From Candidatus Sulfopaludibacter sp. SbA4 (lineage in GTDB: Bacteria > Acidobacteriota > Terriglobia > Bryobacterales > Bryobacteraceae): DNA of 43,881 bases. The notes under the pieces are model-generated. The model was not told the origin of the DNA. It made no database searches and worked only from the letters and a program-made list of their open reading frames with translations. Position 1 is the stretch's first letter, and each line of letters begins with the position of its first letter. Below are positions 1 through 7,460 of the stretch, in pieces. Position numbers and translations under genes: made by a program. The stretch is taken from NCBI GenBank assembly GCA_900290305.1, contig OMOG01000290.1, forward strand, positions 1 to 43,881, written 5' to 3'.

Positions 1-31
1 CCCTACAGTACCCGAGCCTTCCTGGACGATT

Positions 32-1168
32 GTGGTTGGCCGTGCCGCAGTCCATATCACGGGCACGGTGGGCAGGCTTTCGGGAGTGGCTTCGTGGCGA
101 ACGCTGAATCGGCTGCTCAGCTTTGGCGGCTTGTCGTACCCTCGCCTTCGCCTGTTCAAAGGCGGTGTAGAGTGCCCCGAGCAGCTCTATGTCGAGGCGG
201 GGCACACCGGATCCCCGAGGCTGCTCGTACGTGAGTTGACGAACGCGTTACGTGGGGGAGCGACGCTAGCGATAGAAGCCGTCGACGAGCTCCACGAGCC
301 GATATCCCACCTGTGCGAGGCCCTGGAGGGGGTGTTAGCCGTACCCGTACAGGCCGACATGTTCGCGAGCTGGGGAGAGCCGGCCCTGCCCATCATGCGA
401 TGTAATGAGCACGACGTCTTCATCTTTCAGGTGGAAGGGCGCCGAAAGTGGTGGGTCCACTGCCCAATAGCCAACCGCACGGGTACATCCCTGTCGTCAG
501 GGGAGTTTTACCGGGAGGCAACGTGGTGCGGAACGCTCGTTGAGGGCGATCTCTTGTATGTGCCGCGAGCTTGGCACCATCGTGATGAGCCAGAGGACGG
601 CGCTTCCCTTAGCGTAGCCGCAAAGTTTAGGCATCCGACGGGTTTGGATCTCATCGGTAGGGTCGCTCATCAACTGAGCAGCACAAAATTAGGGTCCGGC
701 ATCCCGCGCTTCGCTGCTGCGCGCGAGCTGAGCGAGTACCTGACCCTCTTTCAGAGGGAACTGGTCGAGACCGCCGGCAGGGCCGGAGCACTGGTCGGAG
801 CGCTGACCGAAATGCGAATGGTCGCGGATCCGCGAGTTCGCTTTTCGCTGCCATGGAGTGCTGAACAAGTCCCGCTGCCTCCGAGCGGCGATCATCGCCT
901 CGTTCCCCTGATGCGCTTTCCGGATGTCTGTATCAGACACTGCGCGGACGAGGATGCCATCGAAGTGTTCGTCGGGCCGGCCGCGACTCGGTTTGATAGC
1001 GCGGTGGCCCCGATTGTGGAGCGTGTTCTCCGTTCAGGAGGCGTAACTATGCGGCAGCTGCTGGAGGCCTTCGAGCCGGAGGTGCCACGCGAGCGCATCC
1101 TCCAGTGCGTGGCGCAACTCATTGCTTCGGGCGCGCTGTGGTTGCGGGAGGCAATCGGTCGCCGGTGA
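32..1168 (+). CDS. Cupin_4/JmjC-like protein with substituted iron ligands (possibly 5'-partial)
   Basis: The protein resembles the RoxA/YcfD-type ribosomal oxygenase (Cupin_4) family, whose members are Fe(II)/2-oxoglutarate hydroxylases acting on ribosomal proteins. Visible family features are EHDVFIFQVEGRRKW (residues 126-140), the second ligand region GDLLYVPRAWHH (172-183), and a C-terminal part (about 310-375) that looks like the family's winged-helix segment. In active members an HxD triad precedes the DVF motif; here those positions read R123-C124-N125, encoded CGA TGT AAT, so two of three usual metal ligands are replaced while the distal His183 stays. I infer loss of, or change in, catalysis. 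The GTG at 32 is the first visible start, but the frame is open to the window edge, so the N-terminus may lie outside. The codon choice looks less GC-biased than in the neighbours, compatible with transfer. The gene converges on a broken propeller gene. Confidence 0.7.
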   Translation: MVGRAAVHITGTVGRLSGVASWRTLNRLLSFGGLSYPRLRLFKGGVECPEQLYVEAGHTGSPRLLVRELTNALRGGATLAIEAVDELHEPISHLCEALEGVLAVPVQADMFASWGEPALPIMRCNEHDVFIFQVEGRRKWWVHCPIANRTGTSLSSGEFYREATWCGTLVEGDLLYVPRAWHHRDEPEDGASLSVAAKFRHPTGLDLIGRVAHQLSSTKLGSGIPRFAAARELSEYLTLFQRELVETAGRAGALVGALTEMRMVADPRVRFSLPWSAEQVPLPPSGDHRLVPLMRFPDVCIRHCADEDAIEVFVGPAATRFDSAVAPIVERVLRSGGVTMRQLLEAFEPEVPRERILQCVAQLIASGALWLREAIGRR

Positions 1169-2059
1169 ATGATCGGCGCGTACCTGGGCATGAACTGGTT
1201 CCAGTGCGCGGGCGGAAGCCGACATCGATCTCGGGATATCGCGCTGCCGGAAGGGACGCATAGCCAGGTGCCGTGGTGTCGACGCTGCCGGTCCGGCGGG
1301 AACGTGCCCGGCCACCGCGTGCGCCGGGTCGGATTTGGCGCGCGCCACATCGATCGCCATCACGGCCCCTTCCGGATTCACCAGGTCCGAAACATTCGGA
1401 CGGTTTTCTGGTTTGCAGGCCGCCGGCCAGCCCCAATCCTTCAAAGCCGCCTGGCTGGTGGAGAACAGCCAGTGTCCATCGGGCGAAAACGTCAGCGCGA
1501 TGGGCGCGTGCCCCACCGGTATCCCGCCGATGATGGAGCTGGCGGCGAATCCCGCGCTGCGGGCGCGTGGGAGGTCGATGACCGTGATGGCGCTCCCGGA
1601 CTCCTCGCTGACGAACAGCAGCTTGTCGTCGGGGGTCACGTTGGCGTAGATACTCTGCATGTTCCCGCCGTCGGAAAAGGACCCGGCCACAGGCTTGGCG
1701 CAGCCCGAAATCAGGCACGGCACGTCGAGGAACACGACGTTGTCGATGGCGGCGGCGATCAGCAGTTTGCCGTCGTGCGTCAGCACGATCCCGGTGGGCG
1801 GCGAGGGCAGCGGAACGGTCCGCACCAGGTCCACGCGCCCACCCTTCCGGCTGAGTACGGCGATGCCCGCTCCCTTCCCGCCGCTCGCGTTCATCAAGGA
1901 AACGAACGCCCAGCAGCCATCGCCGGACACCGCTACTCCGAATGGCGGCCCAGGCAGCGCAACGGTCAACACGGGCGACGCCAGCGGGTCGTTGCATCCC
2001 GTTTGCGCATGCAACGCCGCCGCAAGCACGGCCATCACGAAGAGCGCTGGTACTCGCAC
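1034..2059 (-). pseudogene. Secreted beta-propeller (YVTN/NHL-like) protein, 3' end broken
   Basis: From the GTG at 2059 the frame gives a signal peptide (VRVPALFVMAVLAAALHAQ) followed by repeats typical of secreted seven-bladed propellers: FGVAVSGDGCWAFVS, TGIVLTHDGKLLIAA, ANVTPDDKLLFVSEE and ALTFSPDGHWLFSTS. The pattern dissolves around 1200-1280. The last blade start (HLAMRP) is followed in this frame by unrelated sequence, while the neighbouring frame continues as PSGSAISRD and the original frame later gives SMSASARAL, which looks like the expected next strand. So at least one indel or truncation sits here, and about the last two blades are missing. The open frame runs on to a stop at 1034, inside the converging cupin gene, and that tail is probably not meaningful. 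The frame also extends upstream to 2155, but the signal peptide argues for the 2059 start. No clear Shine-Dalgarno was seen. Confidence 0.6.
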
Positions 2060-2126
2060 AGGAAAGATGATATCGCGTTTGGCGGAGCGCCGTGGCGAGT
2101 TAACAAGCCGGTAGCCGCGCCGGCGG

Positions 2127-2132
2127 TACAAT
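2127..2132 (+). promoter_or_regulatory. -10 element of the DinB-fold gene (TACAAT)
   Basis: TACAAT ends 7 nt before the GTG at 2140, the distance expected for a leaderless transcript starting at the start codon. The ATG at 2131 lies inside this hexamer, which argues against it as the start. No convincing -35 was identified. Confidence 0.45.
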
Positions 2133-2139
2133 GATTTCT

Positions 2140-2613
2140 GTGAATCCCTACGCAAGCTTTTTGGGCGATCGTAATGCGCGCGAAGTCATTGGCGAAACTC
2201 CGGGGCGATTGGCGGCTCTTGCCGCGCGGCTGGGAGCGGACGGAATGGAGCGCAGCCTGGCGCCCGGCAAATGGCCGGCGCGCGCCATCATTTGTCACCT
2301 GGCGGATTGCGAAACGGTCTTCGCGTTCCGCTTGCGGCAGGCGCTGGCCGAGCCCCACTACGTCATTCAGCCGTTCGACCAGGACGTCTGGGCCAAGCCC
2401 TACGGCTCGTTCAGCGCGGACGCGGCGCTGGCCGTGTTTTCTACGGTGCGCCGATGGAACCAGGCGCTGCTCGATACCGTGACGCCGGAGCAGTTTTCGA
2501 AAAAACTGAGCCACCCCGAACGCGGAGAGATGACCTTCCAGGTGGTGGTGGAGACCATGGCCGGCCACGATCTGAATCATCTGGGACAATTGGAGACCAT
2601 CGCATCCAAGTGA
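2140..2613 (+). CDS. DinB-superfamily (four-helix, metal-binding) protein
   Basis: A 157-residue protein of the DinB/YfiT-like four-helix bundle superfamily, whose members are metal-dependent transferases or damage-inducible proteins. The expected histidine ligands are visible in CHLADCE near the N-terminal third and in HDLNHLGQLE near the C-terminus, a typical HxxxH-type closing motif. I choose the GTG at 2140, giving VNPYASFLGD, because the ATG at 2131 overlaps the -10-like hexamer and because the family commonly begins with an NPYA-like segment. The stop overlaps the ATG of the downstream dehydratase by one base (TGATG), so the two are probably translationally coupled. Whether this enzyme acts in thiol transfer, detoxification or something else cannot be read from sequence. 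The superfamily call is firm; the substrate is unknown. Confidence 0.85.
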   Translation: MNPYASFLGDRNAREVIGETPGRLAALAARLGADGMERSLAPGKWPARAIICHLADCETVFAFRLRQALAEPHYVIQPFDQDVWAKPYGSFSADAALAVFSTVRRWNQALLDTVTPEQFSKKLSHPERGEMTFQVVVETMAGHDLNHLGQLETIASK

Positions 2614-3623
2614 TGGAAGCTGCCGTGGGCCGCGAGGGGATCGCGCGCGCTTACCAGGTGATCCGTCCCTGGATTCGCCGCACCCCGGTCGTGGAAGTGG
2701 GGGGCGGCGATTTCGGCCTGGATACCGGGAGCCTGTGGCTCAAGCTGGAGCTGCTGCAGCATACCGGCTCGTTCAAGACGCGCGGCGCCTTCACCAACCT
2801 GTTGACCCGCGAGGTTCCTCCGGCGGGCGTGGTGGCGGCATCCGGCGGGAATCACGGCGCGGCGGTGGCGTACGCGGCGATGAAGCTCGGGAAGCCGGCG
2901 CGAATCTTCGTGCCGCGCGTCTCTTCGCCGGCTAAGATGGAGCGCATCCGCGGGTACGGCGCGGACCTGGTGGTGACCGGCGAGCGGTATGACGATGCAC
3001 TGGCGGCGAGCCGGGAGTGGGCGGCCGAATCGGGCGCGCTCACGGTGCACGCCTACGAGCAGGTGGAGACGCTGTTGGGACAGGGAACGGTCGGCCTGGA
3101 ACTCGAGGAACAGGCGCCCTGGCTCGACACGCTGCTGGTGGCGGTCGGAGGTGGAGGATTGATCGGCGGGATCGCGGCCTGGTATGCGGGACGCGTGCGG
3201 ATCGTGGGCGTGGAGCCGGAGGCCGCACCGACTCTGGCGCGCGCCTTCGAGGCGGGCCATCCGGTGGATGCGCCGGCGGGAGGAATCGCCGCCGACTCGC
3301 TGGCCCCGAAACGTGTCGGCGAGATGATGTTTCCGATCGCACGGGCCTATGTCGAGCGCGCCGTGCTGGTGACGGACGAGGCCATCCAGGCGGCGCAGGA
3401 AACGCTGTGGAACGTGCTGCGGGTGGTGGCCGAACCGGGAGGCGCGGCGGCGCTGGCGGCGCTGCTCTCGCATCGGTACCAGCCGGCGGCGGGAGAACGG
3501 GTGGGCGTGCTGGTGTGCGGCGGCAATACGACGGCCGTGGATTTTGGCCGGGCCGCTGCTACTGCGCCGCAGCCGCCGCGCGCGGCATCAGCCCCACCTT
3601 GCCCCAATCCTTCGGCACCGTAG
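2613..3623 (+). CDS. PLP-dependent threonine/serine dehydratase (fold type II)
   Basis: This 336-residue enzyme belongs to the tryptophan synthase beta-like PLP family and most resembles catabolic threonine/serine dehydratases, which deaminate L-threonine to 2-oxobutyrate or L-serine to pyruvate. The Schiff-base lysine is K55 in TGSFKTRGA, the substrate loop is SGGNHG (77-82), and the phosphate-binding glycine loop is GGGGLIGG near 172-180. There is no C-terminal ACT regulatory domain, so feedback inhibition by isoleucine is unlikely. Length fits the short, ACT-less class; serine racemase is the main alternative. It starts in the TGATG overlap with the DinB-fold gene and probably relies on the same transcript. 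The last 20 or so residues are proline/alanine-rich and overlap the 3' end of the converging phosphoesterase by 65 nt. Confidence 0.88.
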   Translation: MEAAVGREGIARAYQVIRPWIRRTPVVEVGGGDFGLDTGSLWLKLELLQHTGSFKTRGAFTNLLTREVPPAGVVAASGGNHGAAVAYAAMKLGKPARIFVPRVSSPAKMERIRGYGADLVVTGERYDDALAASREWAAESGALTVHAYEQVETLLGQGTVGLELEEQAPWLDTLLVAVGGGGLIGGIAAWYAGRVRIVGVEPEAAPTLARAFEAGHPVDAPAGGIAADSLAPKRVGEMMFPIARAYVERAVLVTDEAIQAAQETLWNVLRVVAEPGGAAALAALLSHRYQPAAGERVGVLVCGGNTTAVDFGRAAATAPQPPRAASAPPCPNPSAP

Positions 3624-4434
3624 CGCGGCCCTGCCCGTGCGGCGGTTTCAGTTCCTGGATCCGGATGCTGACGTCCGTTCCGCGCACGTCCACGGCGGTT
3701 TCCGCGAAGAACCATCCGTCTTCGTATTTCTTCGAGTTGCGCAGGTGCCCTCCGGAACTGGGCATCGAGAGGTAAGTCACGCCGTCCAGATCGATGTGCA
3801 GCATCTGGTGTACGTGGCCGGCAATCACGTAGCGCACTCCGTACCGCTTGGCGAGCTGGTGAAAGGGGAATTGCGGATTGGCGAATGCGGCGTTGATAAG
3901 CCAGGACGGGCGGTGCGAGAAGACGAACTTCACGGGCTGGGCCGCGTGGGCTTGCAAATCGGCATCGAGGAACGCCAACTCGGCGTCCGGCAATTCGTCG
4001 GAGCGGCTGTTGTCGAGAACCGCGAAGTGCGCGGTACCGTAATCGAAGCTATAGTGCGGGGGGTGCGCGGCGAACTTGCGAAAGAGTTGTTCGGAACGCT
4101 CCGACCAGATGTCGTGGTTGCCCGGGACGAGATACAGGGGATACTGGCGGTACGGGGCGACGATCCGCTGCCACTGGCGCCACTGCTCCTCCGCGGCCGA
4201 GTCGTCGCCGCCCTCGATGTTATCTCCGACGCTCAGCACGAAGGCCGGATGCAGGGCGGCGGTCTCGCGCCACACCTGTTCGAAGACGCCGGGCTGGGCT
4301 TCGCCGGTGCGGTCGCCCAGGATCACGAAGCGGAACGAGTCCGGCGGGGCGGGTCCCGCGAGAGCGGCCAACGCAAGCGTGGCCAAGGCAAGCGCAAATG
4401 CCGCGAAAACCAGGAGCCGTCGATTCCCCGTCAT
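3559..4434 (-). CDS. Secreted calcineurin-like metallophosphoesterase
   Basis: A 291-residue protein beginning with a hydrophobic signal peptide or anchor (residues 5-27, ending near ALAG), so it acts outside the cytoplasm. The dinuclear metal site of the calcineurin-like phosphoesterase family is complete in outline: GDR at 40-42, GDN at 70-72, GNHD at 105-108, a later histidine in FSHRPS and GHVHQ near residue 200. The likely activity is hydrolysis of phosphomono- or diesters; the exact substrate is not readable. The ATG at 4434 is preceded by AGAAGG almost touching the start, so spacing is short, but the signal peptide begins here and supports it. An in-frame extension to 4980 is possible but would overlap the oppositely oriented cytochrome gene. 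It converges on the dehydratase gene and is divergent from the cytochrome gene. Confidence 0.87.
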   Translation of the reverse strand: MTGNRRLLVFAAFALALATLALAALAGPAPPDSFRFVILGDRTGEAQPGVFEQVWRETAALHPAFVLSVGDNIEGGDDSAAEEQWRQWQRIVAPYRQYPLYLVPGNHDIWSERSEQLFRKFAAHPPHYSFDYGTAHFAVLDNSRSDELPDAELAFLDADLQAHAAQPVKFVFSHRPSWLINAAFANPQFPFHQLAKRYGVRYVIAGHVHQMLHIDLDGVTYLSMPSSGGHLRNSKKYEDGWFFAETAVDVRGTDVSIRIQELKPPHGQGRATVPKDWGKVGLMPRAAAAAQ

Positions 4435-4533
4435 CCTTCTGCCACGGTAGCACGCCGTCACCGGATGGATCGGCGTCGCACGCCGGAACCGCACTCCCAT
4501 CCCAAAATGGTTGGCGGGGAATCGCTTCGCGGC

Positions 4534-4539
4534 TACAGT
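4534..4539 (+). promoter_or_regulatory. -10 element of the diheme cytochrome gene (TACAGT)
   Basis: TACAGT lies 6 nt before the ATG at 4546 and there is no Shine-Dalgarno between them, so a leaderless transcript is likely. The inference rests on position and on the same arrangement at several other genes in the window. Confidence 0.35.
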
Positions 4540-4545
4540 CGTGTC

Positions 4546-5345
4546 ATGACGAGGTTGGCTGTCGCACTCGCACTCGTTCCTTGGGCCGTGGCCCAAACCA
4601 CTCCGAACTTCAGCGGTGTGTGGGAACTGAACCAAGCCCAGAGCAAATCGTCGGGCCACGCGCCCGACCGCATGCGATGCAAAATCGATCAGCAGGGCTC
4701 TACCTTCGCGGTCACGTTTCGGGTGACGGCGCGCGGCGAGACTCAGCAGGAGACGCAAAAGTACGCCATCGGCCAGGAGAGCAAGACCGAGATGCACGGC
4801 GCTCCCATGACCAGCCATGCCGAGTGGGATGGGGCGACGCTCGCGGTCCGGTCGGTGGCCGTTTTTGCGGGCAAGGAACTGCGCCTGGCCGACCGCTGGA
4901 GCCTGTCGGCGGACGGCAACACGCTGACCTTTGCCGAGCGCCACCAATACGGCGCCGACCCGGAAGCCGAAGACGTCCATATCCCGACCCGGAAGCCGAA
5001 GACGTCCATATCTTCGACCGGCGGCCGGCCGAGTCCTGGGAGCCGGACGCGCCGCCTAAAATGGCCGAAGAGGTATACAAGAATATACAGGTCCTCAAAG
5101 GCGTTCCAGCGCCGCGCTTGCGGACAGTAATGACGAACCTTACACAATGGCTGGGCGTGGATTGCGCGCATTGCCACGTGGTGGGTGAGTTCGAAAAGGA
5201 CGACAAACCCGCGAAACAGACGGCCAGAAAAATGTTTCAGATGGTTCGCGGCATCGGTCACGATTATTTCGGGGACGCCAACCCGGTGACCTGTTGGACG
5301 TGCCATCGCGGGCAGCCGAAGCCGCAGTTTCTGCCGCCGCAATAG
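4546..5345 (+). pseudogene. Secreted diheme c-type cytochrome, split by a 29-bp tandem duplication
   Basis: The first frame gives a signal peptide (MTRLAVALALVPWAVAQ) and an about 125-residue beta-rich domain starting TPNFSGVWELN, ending in DPEAEDVHI. Here a perfect 29-bp direct duplication adds 29 nt, not a multiple of three, and moves translation into a frame that stops at 5130. Skipping one copy gives a continuous reading through DVHIFDRRPAESW into a C-terminal domain with two heme motifs, CAHCH and CWTCH, and a stop at 5345. This C-terminal part resembles the small c-type cytochromes related to the photosynthetic reaction-centre cytochrome subunit that are frequent in Acidobacteriota. With one copy removed the protein would be about 256 residues. 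As sequenced, hemes cannot be made from the normal start. Either a recent mutation or an assembly slip explains this; both halves otherwise look intact, so decay is recent if real. Confidence 0.75.
4955..5012 (+). repeat. Perfect 29-bp tandem duplication
   Basis: Copy one is 4955-4983 and copy two 4984-5012; both begin CCGACCCGGAAGCCGAAGAC and end GTCCATATC, with no mismatch. The duplication lies inside the diheme cytochrome gene and shifts its reading frame. Confidence 0.97.
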
Positions 5346-5380
5346 AGCTTCTGCGAAGGGCTTCTGCGAAGTCCGGGCGC

Positions 5381-6127
5381 TCAAATGTTCAGCCGGTCGC
5401 GATAGGCTTTGCTCAACGTAAGTTGTTGCCCGTTCCGCAGAATGATGGCGTAGTCCCCGCGGAACAGCGGCTGCAGTTCCTTAATGCGGTCCAGGTTGAC
5501 GATGGACGAGCGATGGACCCGCACGAATTTTTCGGGCGGCAGGCATGCTTCCATCTGCGCCATCGTGGTGCGGTGCAGATAGGTCTCCTTTCCGGCATGC
5601 ATCCGCACATAGTTGCCGGCGGCCTCCAGCCAATCCAACTCATCGAACCGCACGAAGCAGACGCGCCCGCCGCACCGGATCACCAGGCGGCCCGGCCCTT
5701 GCTTGCGCTGTTTCCATTCGTCCAGCATGCTGTGGAGGCGTTCGCTGAGGCCGCTGGTGGAGCAGCGCATGTGCTCCATACGGACGCGCGCCAGCGACTT
5801 CGAGAAGCGCTCGCGGTCGAACGGCTTCAGAAGATAATCCAGCGCTCGCGCTTCAAACGCCTGCACGGCATACTGATCGAAGGCGGTCACGAAGACAATA
5901 ATCGGCATGGCGGAGCGGTCGATCCGTTCCAGCACGCCGAAGCCGTCGAGCTCCGGCATCTGGACATCCAGAAATACGACATCCGGCGCGCTGTTCCGAA
6001 TCGCCGCGATGGCGGCCTCCCCGTCGGAACATTCGCCCACGATCTCGACCTCCGGCTCGGCGGCCAGCAGGGTGCGGATTCGCTCGCGCGCCAGCGGCTC
6101 GTCATCCACGATCAGAATTTTCATCAC
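5381..6127 (-). CDS. LytR/AlgR-type response regulator (REC + LytTR)
   Basis: A 248-residue response regulator. The receiver (residues 1-120) has the acidic pair in LIVDDE, the phosphoacceptor D54 in VVFLDVQMP, the conserved Thr in FVTAFDQ and the Lys in LLKPFD. A linker of about 25 residues leads to a LytTR DNA-binding domain (about 145-248) with YVRMHAGKETYLHRTTM and FVRVHRSSIVNLDRI. It acts in the cytoplasm as a transcription factor; LytTR proteins bind paired direct repeats. It starts 26 nt inside the end of the sensor kinase gene, so both are made from one transcript and are the cognate pair. The start could be 6127 or 6124 (Met-Met). Its target is not known; the divergently transcribed TonB-dependent receptor is the nearest candidate. 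Confidence 0.95.
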   Translation of the reverse strand: MMKILIVDDEPLARERIRTLLAAEPEVEIVGECSDGEAAIAAIRNSAPDVVFLDVQMPELDGFGVLERIDRSAMPIIVFVTAFDQYAVQAFEARALDYLLKPFDRERFSKSLARVRMEHMRCSTSGLSERLHSMLDEWKQRKQGPGRLVIRCGGRVCFVRFDELDWLEAAGNYVRMHAGKETYLHRTTMAQMEACLPPEKFVRVHRSSIVNLDRIKELQPLFRGDYAIILRNGQQLTLSKAYRDRLNI

Positions 6128-7184
6128 CCGCCTCCGTACGCTTCGGTATGGTCAGCCGCACTTGAAAACCTCCCCTCGGTCCGTTGCGCATCTCCAGGCG
6201 CGATCCGCTTCCATATAACCGGTCGAGCCGCGCCCGCGTCCTCGAGATGCCGACGCCTTCCAAAATCTCGCCGTGCGAACCGCGGCCATCGTCCAAGACC
6301 TCGATCCTCAGGCAGCCTTCTTCCAACCGTGCGCCCACTTCGATGCGGCCGCGTGCCGCGTGCGGCGCGATGCCGTGCCGTACCGCGTTCTCTACCAGCG
6401 GTTGCAGAATGAGGTTCGGCACCAGCAGGTGAAGAGTCTCCGGATCGATGCTCCGCCGCACTTCCAACCGGTCCCCAAAACGCGCCTGTTCGATCTCGAG
6501 ATATTTGTCGAGACACTCGATTTCCTGTTTCAGGGTAACCTCCTGCTCTCCCGCGCTGTTCAATGTGAGCCGCAGAAACTCGCTGAGCCTGCTGATCATG
6601 CGGTCGGCGCTTTCGACATCGCGATGCATCAGCGTGGAGATGGAATGCAGGGTGTTGAACAGGAAATGCGGCTGGAGCTGCATCTTCAGCACATCGAGCT
6701 GGGCCTGCGCCAGTTGCGCCTCCAACTGGCTGGACCGCAACTGCCTCATCCGGTACTGCCGATAGTACTCGATGCCGTGCCGCACGCCGAACACCACCCA
6801 GCACGTAAGCACATCCGCATGGAACCGGCTCATGAATACCACGCGCGCCGCGCTCGGCGAATTCCGATAGCCGGCCAGCGGCAGCATGCGCACAAATACC
6901 GTCAGGTGCAGCCACCCGAAAGCAATGCCCGCCAGAAACAGGAGCGGCCCCGTCCACCAGTAGTTCTCCCGCTTTACCACGAGCCGGCCAGCCACAAGAA
7001 AGAGCATCGGCGTCAGCACGGCCCAGAGATACGAATCGATGGCCGAAACCCCGAGAGCCAACCTCCATGGCATTTGGGCGCCGTACGCGCGCGCGATTGC
7101 CTGTGTGGCCGAGAACAGGGCGTACAGGGTCCACGCGGCTGCAATCCAAAACGCCCGCACCGCCAGATATCGTGCCCTTCCCAT
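6102..7184 (-). CDS. LytS-type membrane sensor histidine kinase
   Basis: A 360-residue sensor of the LytS/YehU (His_kinase PF06580) type. The N-terminal 135 residues hold about four hydrophobic segments (near 10-30, 48-68, 79-100 and 122-136). A short coiled coil (about 145-168) leads to the phosphoacceptor H173 in LQPHFLFNTLHSIS. The ATPase domain has the N box LILQPLVENAVRHGI, the G1 box DDGRG and a slightly changed G2 box GVGISRTRARL. No periplasmic domain of any size is present, so the stimulus is probably sensed within the membrane. It overlaps the LytTR regulator by 26 nt. A CATAAT hexamer 8 nt upstream of the ATG and no Shine-Dalgarno suggest a leaderless transcript. Confidence 0.93.
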   Translation of the reverse strand: MGRARYLAVRAFWIAAAWTLYALFSATQAIARAYGAQMPWRLALGVSAIDSYLWAVLTPMLFLVAGRLVVKRENYWWTGPLLFLAGIAFGWLHLTVFVRMLPLAGYRNSPSAARVVFMSRFHADVLTCWVVFGVRHGIEYYRQYRMRQLRSSQLEAQLAQAQLDVLKMQLQPHFLFNTLHSISTLMHRDVESADRMISRLSEFLRLTLNSAGEQEVTLKQEIECLDKYLEIEQARFGDRLEVRRSIDPETLHLLVPNLILQPLVENAVRHGIAPHAARGRIEVGARLEEGCLRIEVLDDGRGSHGEILEGVGISRTRARLDRLYGSGSRLEMRNGPRGGFQVRLTIPKRTEAGDENSDRG

Positions 7185-7192
7185 AGACCGCC

Positions 7193-7198
7193 ATTATG
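7193..7198 (-). promoter_or_regulatory. -10 element of the lytS-type gene (CATAAT)
   Basis: On the minus strand CATAAT is followed by 8 nt and then the ATG at 7184. The 276-nt gap 7185-7460 between this gene and the divergent receptor gene must carry both promoters. A small dyad, GTTGC-N6-GCAAC at 7409-7424, lies 36 nt before the receptor start and could be a regulator site; otherwise I see nothing in the gap. Confidence 0.35.
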
Positions 7199-7460
7199 CC
7201 CACAAGAAACGGCGCCCGTCGCGCCTCGGGGACAGACACGAGGTTTTCAGGGTTAAAAACGCGGATTTCCGGGACCAGCGATTCGGCCGCGCCGGCTGCT
7301 TCCCGTAACCCCCGCGTGGAGCCCCTTGTCACCGCTCCGGCGCGATTCACAACGAATAAGTCCCGCTCCGTCACACAAAGCTTGAAGTCAGATCACCCGC
7401 GGCGCATAGTTGCCTGAAAGCAACACGAGTAAACCTACGCACACTGGAGGGGTTGGTACC

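Noticed and set aside
2131-2139. ATG at 2131 as start of the DinB-fold protein
   Set aside because: It overlaps the TACAAT hexamer; the GTG at 2140 is at leaderless distance and fits the family N-terminus.
4940-5020. Programmed ribosomal frameshift in the cytochrome gene
   Set aside because: The frame change is fully explained by the perfect 29-bp duplication; no slippery heptamer or downstream structure is needed.
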